A DNA stretch of 39,098 nucleotides, taken from NCBI GenBank assembly GCA_900155495.1, contig FTLJ01000577.1:1-39098 (forward strand), in the 5' to 3' direction. Below the pieces are notes generated by a model. That model saw only the letters and a list, made by a program, of their open reading frames with translations. It was not told the DNA's origin and made no database searches. The stretch is from Porogramme epimiltina. Lineage: Eukaryota > Basidiomycota > Agaricomycetes > Polyporales > Polyporaceae. Both the position numbers and the translations under genes were made by a program. Of the stretch, positions 20,559 to 29,571 are shown one piece after another; within the stretch, counting starts at the first letter, position 1, and each line of letters opens with the position of its first letter.

Positions 20559-22363
20559 GTTGATGTCTTAGAACGCGTCTGTCCCAGCCAGAGTTGTGGG
20601 TGCAGCTCGAAAGGGGAGGTAGCGAGGGTCTGGAGACGAAGAGGCGTGCTTCGTGGGCGCCCAGCGCTCATTACCCCGACGCGTCTTGGCGCTTATTACG
20701 CGTTATTTTGGCGTATTTGGCCACCAAGACGCCCATGGATCGACATGGCCCAGGCCCCAGGCACAACTTCCCGCTGGTCCTTGATCAGGCTCCATTTCAA
20801 CATTCAATTCGCATTCTGGTATTTGCAGGCTTCTTCAGGCCATCTGTCTGTAACAATAGCTGTAAGCCAAATTCTCGGTGTAGGCAAGCTCCCTCTCCCT
20901 ACCTCGACATCCCGTCAAACCTCTAACCAAACTTCCCCTATGGCTACACGCCGCTTCACAGTTCCTAAATGATGGTGCCAACGTTACTGTCCACGCCGCC
21001 CAAGCCATGAGATGCGATATGTCTTGGATCACCACATACTTCAATCCAAATTGTATCGCCCTACGCCGCACGTCCCTACACAACTTCAAGGGCCCGTCAC
21101 ACCGAAAGATTATGGTTGGAACACGTGCGCAGATCCACATATACCTAAAGAATTCGCGCATTGAAATCACCCTAGCAGTGAACCCGGATAATACTCTTGC
21201 CACGCTATTCATCACTCTGACCGCGGTGCGTGCAGCGTTATGATATATCATCGAACACGCGCATCGTATACCATAGAAAGCACCAATCGATGTGACCGGG
21301 GTTGCACGGCGACAGTCAAATTTCATCGACTTGATGCGTCCACTAATGCCGGCTGTCCTTTGCCTTTTGTCATCGCCTCGGGGAAAGGACGGCGTGCAAA
21401 TACACCCTCGAGTAGGCGCGTCCCGTGTCCGATCTCGGCCTAAGCACCCGGATGAATAGTCCAGTTTAGACGGTACAACACTTCGGTTCGTTGCCCTGTC
21501 TCACTCCACATGACTCTTACCGCGGAGCATGAAGCTTACTTGTCTGCCCCTGACTTTCCAGGTTGGTCTAGCTCAGGTCTCCTGCCGAAGATTTCAAAGT
21601 CAAAGTTTGTCTCTCCATCTGTCTCCCACTCAACACCGCTGCCCGTCGGAAATTTGCCAAAGACATCTTCTTAGCATTCAACCACCAAACAAGTCGCAGA
21701 CAGAGTTTAAGTACGCATTCTCTCTCTCTCCCGTGTAGCCAGCTCCTTGTGCCGGTCGTCGGGAGAATGGTTCTAACTTGGAAGGTTTGTGGTAGATGTT
21801 ACGGCGGTAGTTCGTCCGAATCGTCCATCATACTCGACGGCGGTGCGCTACATGTGGCTGTACATGTCTTAAAGGTCAGCATGCTTATCACCTACCACCC
21901 GCCTGATATCATGAGTCTTGACTTGAAATACCTCAGACCTCCATATTACCGGACAGGCACGCATCGTGCCAAGACCTGGCATGGCCGTCCGACCCCGGGA
22001 GTGGTACCGCAGTACTAGCGCAATTGGAGGCGCTTCAGAATACTTGGGTAGCTACATGCAAACTCAAGAGGTATGTTTCTCATGTGGGTCATTTGGTTGG
22101 CCTATATGTGCGGCTAAGGAGCGATAACAACACAGATCATGGAGCACGAGCGGCCTTGTGCGGCGTCGCGCCCAGGCCCAGGTGACCCGGCGGGCCCACG
22201 TAAATCAGCCCCGCTCACTTTGATGCGCCACCACCACTTGAAGAGACATTCCCCTGGGGGCGTCGAGCAATTTACCTCGCAGCGCCTAGATTGTTTGCTC
22301 GCTCGGCTGAGAACCGATTTCATCGTCATCGAGAGCCGGCCCGAGTTCGCACATCCACACGGG
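20559..22363. other. Intergenic stretch of about 1.8 kb without a supported gene
   Basis: It lies between the divergent starts of MSH6 and the repeat-precursor gene. Open frames of up to 163 codons exist on both strands but overlap, lack introns with matching phases, and have no domain. Part of the right end must be the promoter of the secreted precursor. No tRNA-like fold or repeat noticed. Confidence 0.45.
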
Positions 22364-22370
22364 TATAAAA
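22364..22370 (+). promoter_or_regulatory. TATA box of the secreted repeat-precursor gene
   Basis: TATAAAA, 96 bases upstream of the ATG at 22460, implying a leader of about 60 bases. A canonical TATA box at this spacing is common for strongly or conditionally expressed secreted-protein genes in fungi. Confidence 0.6.
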
Positions 22371-22459
22371 AGATGTGCGACGCGACCAAACATCCCAGCC
22401 CACTCGGAACTCCCCTACAGTTTCGATTGAAGGACCTTCTATAGTTTCCAACTACCAAC

Positions 22460-24269
22460 ATGGAGTTGAAGCTGGCCTACATGTTGTCCGTCTGCCTTAC
22501 CGTCCTTGCGGTCGCGACCTCGGTGAGTTACTTCTCGCACCACACCTCAAACGTGTTCTTCTAACTCATTCCCTCTTACTCCACAGTCTGCTGCTCGTCT
22601 AGCAGCCCCTCATCACGCAGTCGTCACCAAGACTGACATTCGCGATGACCGCGGAAACCCTATCTACTCTTGGGAGATCAGCCAGGACGAGCACGACCGT
22701 CTGAGCACGATGCTTCAGCAAGATTTCTATGATACCGGCGTCAAGGGCACGCTCCTCACGTCTGAACCCCACGTATGCTCCCATTGTGGCAAGGAGACCG
22801 AGTTCATCGACTGGTGGGTGACCCTCCGCAAAGAGCAACTTTGTGCCAACTAACTAACGTTGTTGCGTAGGGTCTTCACCGCCCTCGCTCGCGGCGTACA
22901 CTCCCCCGAGTTCCTAGTGGAGGCCCTTCGCGAGGGGCGTTCTCCCGAGAACGTTTACCACGATGTCTATTGCTCCCGGTGTGGTCATCTCACTGCGTTC
23001 CATGCTCTTCCAGGAACGGAAGGCGGCGCACCCCACATCGACGAAGCCCCGGTGTGTTTTGAGCTATTCTTCGTTCTTTCATAACACTAAACCTTAACGG
23101 TGCTGCTCGATAGCTCTACGACCGCACGGTTCGGAAATTCTTAGTGAACAACGACATTTATAAGCGTGAAGCGGTCGCGGAAGTTTCAGTCAGGGTCCGT
23201 CTTCGCTGAAAAAAAATTTTCTTGCTGACACAATAGCTAATTTGGCCCCATTACCTCGATTCCAGGACCAGCCCGACGCTGCCGACGATGGAGTTTCACC
23301 CACTCCCCTCGCCGCCTGGTGCCAGCGCTGCACCGCCGGTAACTGGATTATCAAACGGGACTCCGAGGATGCCGCGGTAGATTCCGAGACTGTAATCGAC
23401 GAATCGACATCGACTGTCGAAGATGACGTATCTCCCACCCCTCTTGCTGCATGGTGCCAGAGGTGCACGGCTGGTAACTGGCTCATCAAGCGCGATGCCG
23501 AAGAAAATGAAGCGGAGCCCGAACTTGAAGTAGCCGCCGGTGACACCGCAGAGCCTACCCCTCTCGCTGCTTGGTGCCAGAGATGTACGGCCGGCAACTG
23601 GATTATCAAACGCGACACCGAGGACACTGTAGCCACAGACGCGACTGACGTCGAGGATACCGTCGGACCAAAGCCTCTCGCAGCCTGGTGCCAGCGTTGC
23701 ACCGCCGGTAACTGGCTCATTAAGCGCGAGGACGAGGGCAGCGAGGTCACGCCTGAGGCCACCATGGAAACCATCCAGCCGAAGCCTCTTGCAGCTTGGT
23801 GCCAGCGGTGCACTGCCGGCAATTGGATCATCAAACGTGACGCCGAGGTAGATACTGTGGAGGCTGAAACCGTAGACGCGGCGGAGACGGCGGAGCCGGT
23901 GCCCCTCGCTGCTTGGTGCCAGAGGTGCACCGCGGGCAACTGGATCATTAAGCGCGAATCCGAAGCAGCAGAGGTACTCTCTAGCTTCCTCGGACTGGAA
24001 TATTCGCTCACTCATCACTGCGCTCATAGGTCGAAGCGGACATAGATGCGGTCACTGAGGACGTCGCAGAGCCAGAGCCACTGGCAGCCTGGTGCATACG
24101 ATGCACCGCCGGGAATTGGATTATCAAGCGGGAGGAGGAGGCTGCCGCCGCGCTCGCCAAAGTCGCTGCTGCGAGCTCCGATTCCGTCGATCCCGAGCCC
24201 CTAGCGGCGTGGTGCCAGAGGTGCACTGCTGGTAACTGGATCATCAAACGCGACGATACTGGGGCTTAG
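22460..24269 (+). CDS. Secreted Kex2-processed repeat protein (eight Trp-Cys-x-x-Cys cores), candidate peptide precursor
   Basis: Six exons join in frame: 22460-22522, 22587-22813, 22871-23051, 23114-23194, 23266-23973 and 24030-24269; 499 residues. Exon 1 encodes a signal peptide (MELKLAYMLSVCLTVLAVAT). Residues about 25-160 form a domain with CSHC and CSRC pairs, HVCSHCGKETEF and DVYCSRCGHLTAF. A first Lys-Arg occurs in NDIYKR. Eight copies of an 18-residue core follow at residues 198-215, 243-260, 283-300, 321-338, 358-375, 397-414, 437-454 and 477-494. The consensus is PLAAWCQRCTAGNWIIKR (Leu for Ile in copies 2 and 4; CIRC in copy 7). Each copy ends in KR and is followed by an acidic spacer of about 19-27 residues. 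Kex2 in the Golgi cuts after KR, so eight peptides should be released and secreted. The layout matches fungal Kex2-processed repeat proteins, including dikaritin-type RiPP precursors; the core itself is unfamiliar. Alternative role: surface-active peptides. Confidence 0.9.
23305..24251 (+). repeat. Eight 54-bp coding repeats of the peptide core
   Basis: Core copies lie at 23305-23358, 23440-23493, 23560-23613, 23674-23727, 23785-23838, 23902-23955, 24078-24131 and 24198-24251. Unit period varies from 111 to 135 bases within exon 5 because the spacers vary. Copies 6 and 7 are separated by an intron (23974-24029). Codon choice differs between copies while the peptide is nearly identical; for example the Lys-Arg pair appears as AAACGG, AAGCGC, AAACGC, AAACGT and AAGCGG. 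Confidence 0.95.
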
Positions 24270-24766
24270 TATAAGTGCGCCACACTATTCTAGTAGGAGA
24301 CATACCCGTTCCCGGGACATCTTCTCTAGATCTATCGGTAGCTGGGACGTGTATGAGGAATTATATGTAATCGCGAATATACTTGTGTTCAAAGTTGTGC
24401 CCGCTACTACTAAGGCCTACGACATAGTATTACGGTGACGTTTATTCACGTGTTATATGTTTTACCTCCAGCTTCCTAGAACAGAGGTGGATGGGGCACG
24501 CGTACACACGTCTTCGACAGTGAAGTGAGCGTCAAATAATGTCGAGCCTGAAATCGGGCAAGCAACCGTAGGTGCCATAAATAGCCAGGTGTGCCAGGAG
24601 CTGCTGAGTCAGCCCTAGTAATGATCGCCATCAAGCCAAAGTTACTAATTGCGTGAGTATTTGCAACAGTCCTGACTCCTTATCACAGAACCGTCATCTC
24701 CCGAATATCATACACGATTCCTGTTTTAAGTGAGGCAGAAGGTTGCGTTGTTCTGCTTCATACTCA
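24270..24766. other. 3' flank of the repeat-precursor gene
   Basis: AT-richer than the coding neighbours, with no open frame of note. It probably holds the 3' untranslated region of the precursor gene and the promoter of the F-box gene. Confidence 0.5.
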
Positions 24767-24836
24767 GACTTGTTGCGCTGACAGTGAATCCCATACTAGA
24801 CTTGTTGCGCTGATAGTGAATCCCATACTAGACTTG
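24767..24836. repeat. 32-bp tandem repeat, two copies plus six bases
   Basis: Units start with GACTTGTTGCGCTGA at 24767 and 24799 and differ at one base (C or T after CTGA); a third start, GACTTG, follows at 24831. The array ends ten bases before the F-box ATG at 24847, so it lies in that gene's core promoter or leader. Confidence 0.8.
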
Positions 24837-24846
24837 CAAAAGTAGT

Positions 24847-26511
24847 ATGCATATCCCCGAGGATGAAAGACTACTCTTTCGTCAGGAGCCAACATCTGAG
24901 GCCATTCAGGCGGCCCACGAATCTATTATGAAACACGAAAGGAGTATAAACACCATAGAAAGACAGATTCAAATACTTCAGGCCCAGACTCAGGCCCTCT
25001 GCTATGAGCAGGCGAAGCATCGCGCTGCGATCGAACGCTCTTGGGGTGTTATCACCCTAGCACGACGCCTTCCAGAAGAGCTTCTCATCAAGATATTTGC
25101 GCACTGCGTTGAAGATGGATGGACTCGTGCCCCCTTAGTCGTATCCCATGTATGCTCAACCTGGCGAAAGGCCGCTCTCGCACCGGTGGTTTGGTCGCAC
25201 GTCTACGCACGCTGTGACGACACAAACGTCCACGAACGCACCAAGTTTTGGCTCAAGATGGCCGGTCGTACGGGCCTCCACGTCACAATCCAGGCCTCGT
25301 GGCGGGCTCCGCAGTGGCAATTGGCGAAGATCGTGAAGCTTCTGGCCGAGCACGCCTCTCAGTGGCAGTCGTTCACCGTTATAACAGACCTACACGTTCA
25401 AACCAACCTCATACTTCGATCCTGCTCCAGGCCAATGCCTCAACTTCGCACGATCTGTATTCAAACCCTGACAATGGATACGACTCCTCCCGATGGCGAT
25501 ATCACCCTACAACCTCTAGACGACATCTTTGCCCATAATCGAGCACCACGACTTCGCCACGTTAATCTCATTTGTGGGCTCCCCCCAGACGTACCAGTGC
25601 TCCCCTCTCATATCACCAGTCTCTCACTTGACGTTCAAAACACCCGTTCAGACCGTCCTCTCTCTATGGGGTGGATCATAGACACTCTGGAACCCCTACA
25701 AGATCTCCGCACACTCACCCTATCCATGCCTCTCGTATATGATCATCCCTTCATCCTTGAAGTGGATTCGCCCCGTCTCATCTCCCTACCAGATTTGATC
25801 ACCCTTACGCTTTATGGCCCCACCGACCTCAACAGTGTTTTATCACATTTCCACACACCCGCGCTTCGCCACCTGCACCTCCGTTCACTAGAAGACGTAG
25901 GCTACCGCCAACAGCCGATTGCTCCGAGTCTCACCCATTTCCTCGCGGAGTCCAGCCCGCCGCTCGAGCTGCTCGAGCTACACGATATCGACCTCTCACC
26001 CGAAGCTTTTGCCGAATGCTTTGTCTCACTTCCGTACCTACGCGAACTGCGTTTGCACGAGTCGTCGATCTCCGACGCGACTGTTGCCCTTCTTCGTGGC
26101 CCGAGCGGGCTGTGCCCACGCCTCGCGCGCATCGACTTCCGCTGGTGTAGCATGCTCCGTGGGCGGGCGCTCGTCGACCTCGTTCGAAGCCGATGCGCCG
26201 TCGACAACCTCCCGTCACGATCCCTGTATCAGGTGGAGGAGGTCGGGCTCGTAAACTGCTGTTTCGTGATGGAGGAAGACGTACTGGAGCTAGCGCGACT
26301 GAGTGTATGCAGGGTCGTCATGCGCGAAGGGGAAGACTATTGCCGTAAGTGTTATTACTTCAGTGAATCCTTCACAATCTGCTGACATGTCTTCATGGGC
26401 TACATAGGTGAGCGCGGATGCTGCAGCAATGGCAAGTACAGGACTCGACTCCGGTTGCGCCATATGTCAGACCTTCTAGGCCATGATGCGGGCATTCGTC
26501 TTATTCTATGA
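24847..26511 (+). CDS. F-box protein with C-terminal leucine-rich-type region
   Basis: Two exons, 24847-26344 and 26408-26511, give 533 residues; the short second exon ends GHDAGIRLIL. Residues about 20-65 form a coiled coil (around IQAAHESIMKHERSINTIER), then the F-box at about 71-118 (LARRLPEELLIKIFAHCVED, then VVSHVCSTWRKAALAPVVWS). The remainder has irregular leucine-rich repeats (LRTLTLSMPLV, LITLTLYGPTDL, LRHLHLRSLEDV, LELLELHDIDLS, LRELRLHESSIS). Such proteins join SCF ubiquitin ligases through Skp1, and the repeat region selects substrates. This coiled-coil plus F-box form is a very large, fast-changing family in Agaricomycetes, so no particular target can be named. The start codon is the first ATG after the tandem repeat. 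Confidence 0.88.
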
Positions 26512-26870
26512 TGCAGTCAGTACATTTGTTAGAGGGAGTATAGGATGGTTCCTGACTGTAGAGGTCTTCGATGGTCGTTGGAGCTTCTAGAATTGTGTAT
26601 ACTACGAATACAAGGAAGGGGGTAGAACACTGCCTCGGGGCGGTGACGGGTCGATGAGGACGGGTGCCGCAATGCTGTCCGCTTCCTAGAGTTCCCTGTG
26701 TCCCGGTGATTTGGCCAGGCAAGCGCAGTCTAGCCACTACAACATATTAATTGATAATCTGACAAGCAAGGATTTACAACTACGGAAGAGCAACGAAAGA
26801 CATCAGACAGCGAGGGAGGTAAGAAAAACGCGACATATCGTATCAGTCCACAACTTCCACGCGCATACGC
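26512..26870. other. Gap between convergent genes
   Basis: Holds the 3' flanks of the F-box gene (plus) and the SWI3 homologue (minus). Nothing else seen. Confidence 0.5.
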
Positions 26871-29089
26871 TCAACTCAACTGCGCCAAGCTAGCGTCACC
26901 AACGGGACCCATGTCTCCTTCCAAGGACGCGCCGCCCTGCACCTCGTTCACCCTTGTGCCCTGCCCGCTCGCCGCCAAACCGGCCTGTGCCTGCGTGACC
27001 GCAGCCGCGAGGCCGGCACTAGGTGCGCTGTTGTGTTTCGCAAGCTCGCTTCTGACATGCTCAAGCATGCGCTTGAGGTTGACGCGCTCGTTGACAAGCG
27101 CCATGCGCGCGCTCTCGAGGGTCTTGCGCTCCTCCTCAAGCAGCTCCTCTAGCTCCTCGAACTGTGCTGTCTTGAGCTCGAGCTTCGTGAGCGTCAACTT
27201 GATAAGCGACGCGAGCGTGGTCCGGATTTGCATCTCCTCCGCGTCCGCGAGTGCGCCCGCAGCCTTCGCCGCCGACTTGATCGCCATGTCCGCGGCGCGG
27301 ACGACGCGAGAGTGGGGGATAGACTTGGCGGCCTTTTGGACGGCAGACTCACCACCCGCATGCGAGTCCACCTGCATCTCGTCTGTTTGGCCCTCCGTAG
27401 CAGGGACCGCATTCGCCGTCCCCACCTCCTTCGACCCATCCTCCTCCATCTTCTCGTCCTTCTTCTCTTCGCCCTCGCCTGCCGTCGCATCACCATCCTC
27501 CTTCTCTCCTGCCTCCTTCTTGTCTCCGTCCGTCAATTCATGCAGCGCAGTCTTCGCGGCCTCTGCAGCCACACCGGGGTTGATGACACCGGCGAGGAAG
27601 GCGACCACGCTCATCACGGGGTTGTCCGCCTGTTCGAACGGCACGCGTGCGAACCGGAGGGGGCCCATATTGCCTTCGGCTGCAATGTAGGGGTCCTCAA
27701 TGGGGAGCTGAAGGAATTTGCGGATGCATTGCTGAGCGGAACGCGTTCCAACGTGCTCCTCGATCGCGGACCAGTCGTCGTCGAACAACTCCACACCCTC
27801 GAGCAGGAGAAGGATCTCCTGATCCGTCCAGTCGTCGTCCGCGCCGGTACCGACCGCCTGGTGTACGCCGTTTGCGCCTGTCGAGCTTGTAAGCTTGACG
27901 AAGTCTCCGCTGAACATGGTGGAAGGGAAGCGGCCATCAAGGTAACAAGGAGGACAAAGCTCGAAGTTCTTCGTCTTCAGGGAGTGATATCTGACAGGCG
28001 TGCAGTCGACGCCGCAAGTATCGCACTGGTACTTGATGGTGGCCTGTTGATCGCCAGCGACGCCATTCGGCGAGGACGTGCCGTTAGCAAGAGCTGAGGC
28101 CTCGTTAGCTGAGACGAGGCGTGACGATTTGGCGGAAGTTTGGTATATTGAAGAACGGAGTTCCAGAGACGCGGGGGCCGGCGTGGAGCCTGGCTTGGCG
28201 GAACCGTTTACAGCGGCTTGTGCGTTAGGCTGTTGTGGCTTTGTGCCGGGGTGGAGTGCTTGGAGGCCGCGGGGAGTGTCAAGAATGACGCGGAAGTGGC
28301 CCGTGAATGGCGGGGCGAGGGCAGCAGGTCTTTGGTCTGGATCAATCTGAAAGCAGTTCGCGCTTAGCGCATTCGGATGGCATGCTTGGTCGTCGTAGAA
28401 CACACCTGGTAGTTGATGAGACCCCACTGCTCCAAAAACGCGTGGACACGCATGATAGCACAAACATCCCCAGCTAGATTCCGCCGGCATGCAGTAACAG
28501 TGAGGTATTCGGAGGGGCGGAGGCGGTACGCGTTGACCATGAAGTCACGGTAGTCCTTGTAGATCGCGGGTGTCTTGGACCTGTGTCGCGAGTTGAAGAA
28601 TTCGGGGAGGGCCCTCCTCTCAACGGGGTGGATTTTGGACATATCGAACCAAGCCGCGTAGGAAGGGATTATGACTTCGTGTGTCTGCGCGGCGAGGTAC
28701 TTGCTGGCTTGTTCCTCCAGTCGAAGTCGCGTAGCCTCGAGCTGAGCAGGGTCTTCATCGTCATTGTCCTCCCCAGACTCCGCTTCTTCGTCTGCCGCGT
28801 CCCCCGCTTCCGCCATAGACACATCTCCGCTGTCGTCTCCCCCATCACCTTCGCCTTCGGTCTTCAGTAGCCGCGCGGGGATTGCGCTTGCCGGCTCCGT
28901 GGAGGTTGAGCCTGCTGGTACGGGGGGCAAGTTGCCGATGTCGCCACCCTGGATTGGTTCGAGTTCGCTGCGCTTGCCTGTCGCGTTTTCTGGATCGACT
29001 GGGGTGACACCCTGGTTAACGGTGAGTCGTATGCGCTTCGCTTCTGACGAGGCGGGCTGAGGAGAGGCCGTTCGCTTTGGGGATGACAT
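26871..29089 (-). CDS. SWI3/RSC8-like chromatin-remodelling subunit (SWIRM, ZZ, SANT)
   Basis: Two exons (28406-29089 and 26871-28346) with one 59-base intron; about 719 residues. It is the scaffold subunit of SWI/SNF or RSC complexes, which slide or evict nucleosomes in the nucleus. An acidic N-terminal region is followed by the SWIRM domain at about 136-228 ([20 protein letters not shown] to [13 protein letters not shown]). A ZZ-type zinc finger is at about 334-380 ([18 protein letters not shown], then [10 protein letters not shown]), and a SANT domain at about 398-448 ([35 protein letters not shown]). The SWIRM-associated region ([19 protein letters not shown]) and a long coiled coil near the end ([19 protein letters not shown]) complete the fold. 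All parts are present in the expected order. I chose [10 protein letters not shown] as the start; an in-frame ATG lies 18 codons earlier. Basidiomycetes often have one gene serving both complexes, so I give no symbol. Confidence 0.93.
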
Positions 29090-29571
29090 GGTGGGGTGAC
29101 GGTCAAGACCGAAGGCAAAGTGAGGGAGGCGCGCACCGCACAAACGTTGACATAAGCACGTCTTGTTACTTCTCTGATATTAGGCGCCCTTTATGATTAC
29201 AATTTCCTATTTACTACTCTATACGGTATTGAGTGTGTACTAGTTATGCCCTTCAAACGTCATCAAATACGGGTGAACAGCCGGTGCTCAATCCCTCCGC
29301 CTTCGCCCGCCCTCCCCTTCCTGGTCTCTGTCGTCCCTACTCTCCCGAATCGTTACCCCCAATACCAGCCGGCCTTCCCCCCGCGCCCTAGGACACCATT
29401 CACGCGTTTCCTACTTCCTACGGACGCTCGCGAAGGGCCTTGGGCACGCTCCCGAGGACTATAGGCCTGAAGTGCTCAGACTCGGACCGGAGCTCGTGGC
29501 AACGCTTATAAGGTACGTTTCTTATTGCTGAATTTGCGCATCTTCCTTAGAATGCTCTTCAGCACAAGCCC
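29090..29571. other. Divergent promoter region between the SWI3 homologue and the PPR-like gene
   Basis: About 480 bases, pyrimidine-rich on the plus strand at 29280-29400. A good splice donor/acceptor pair (gtacgtttc at about 29512, cttag at about 29550) suggests an intron in the leader of the plus-strand gene. The frame upstream of it closes quickly, so I did not add a coding exon. Confidence 0.4.

Noticed and set aside
20835..21326. 163-codon minus-strand frame upstream of the repeat precursor
   Set aside because: No domain, high Cys/Arg content typical of non-coding frames, and no supporting splice or promoter signal.
23190..24027. Two long minus-strand open frames opposite the repeat precursor
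   Set aside because: They are antisense shadows of the repeats; the plus strand has the signal peptide, phase-matched introns and Kex2 sites.
23305..24251. CRISPR-like or satellite array
   Set aside because: The repeats are coding, vary at synonymous sites, have spacers of variable length in the same open frame and belong to a eukaryotic gene.
22460..24269. Basidiomycete mating pheromone precursor
   Set aside because: Those are short and end in a CaaX prenylation motif; this protein is long, has a signal peptide and ends DDTGA.
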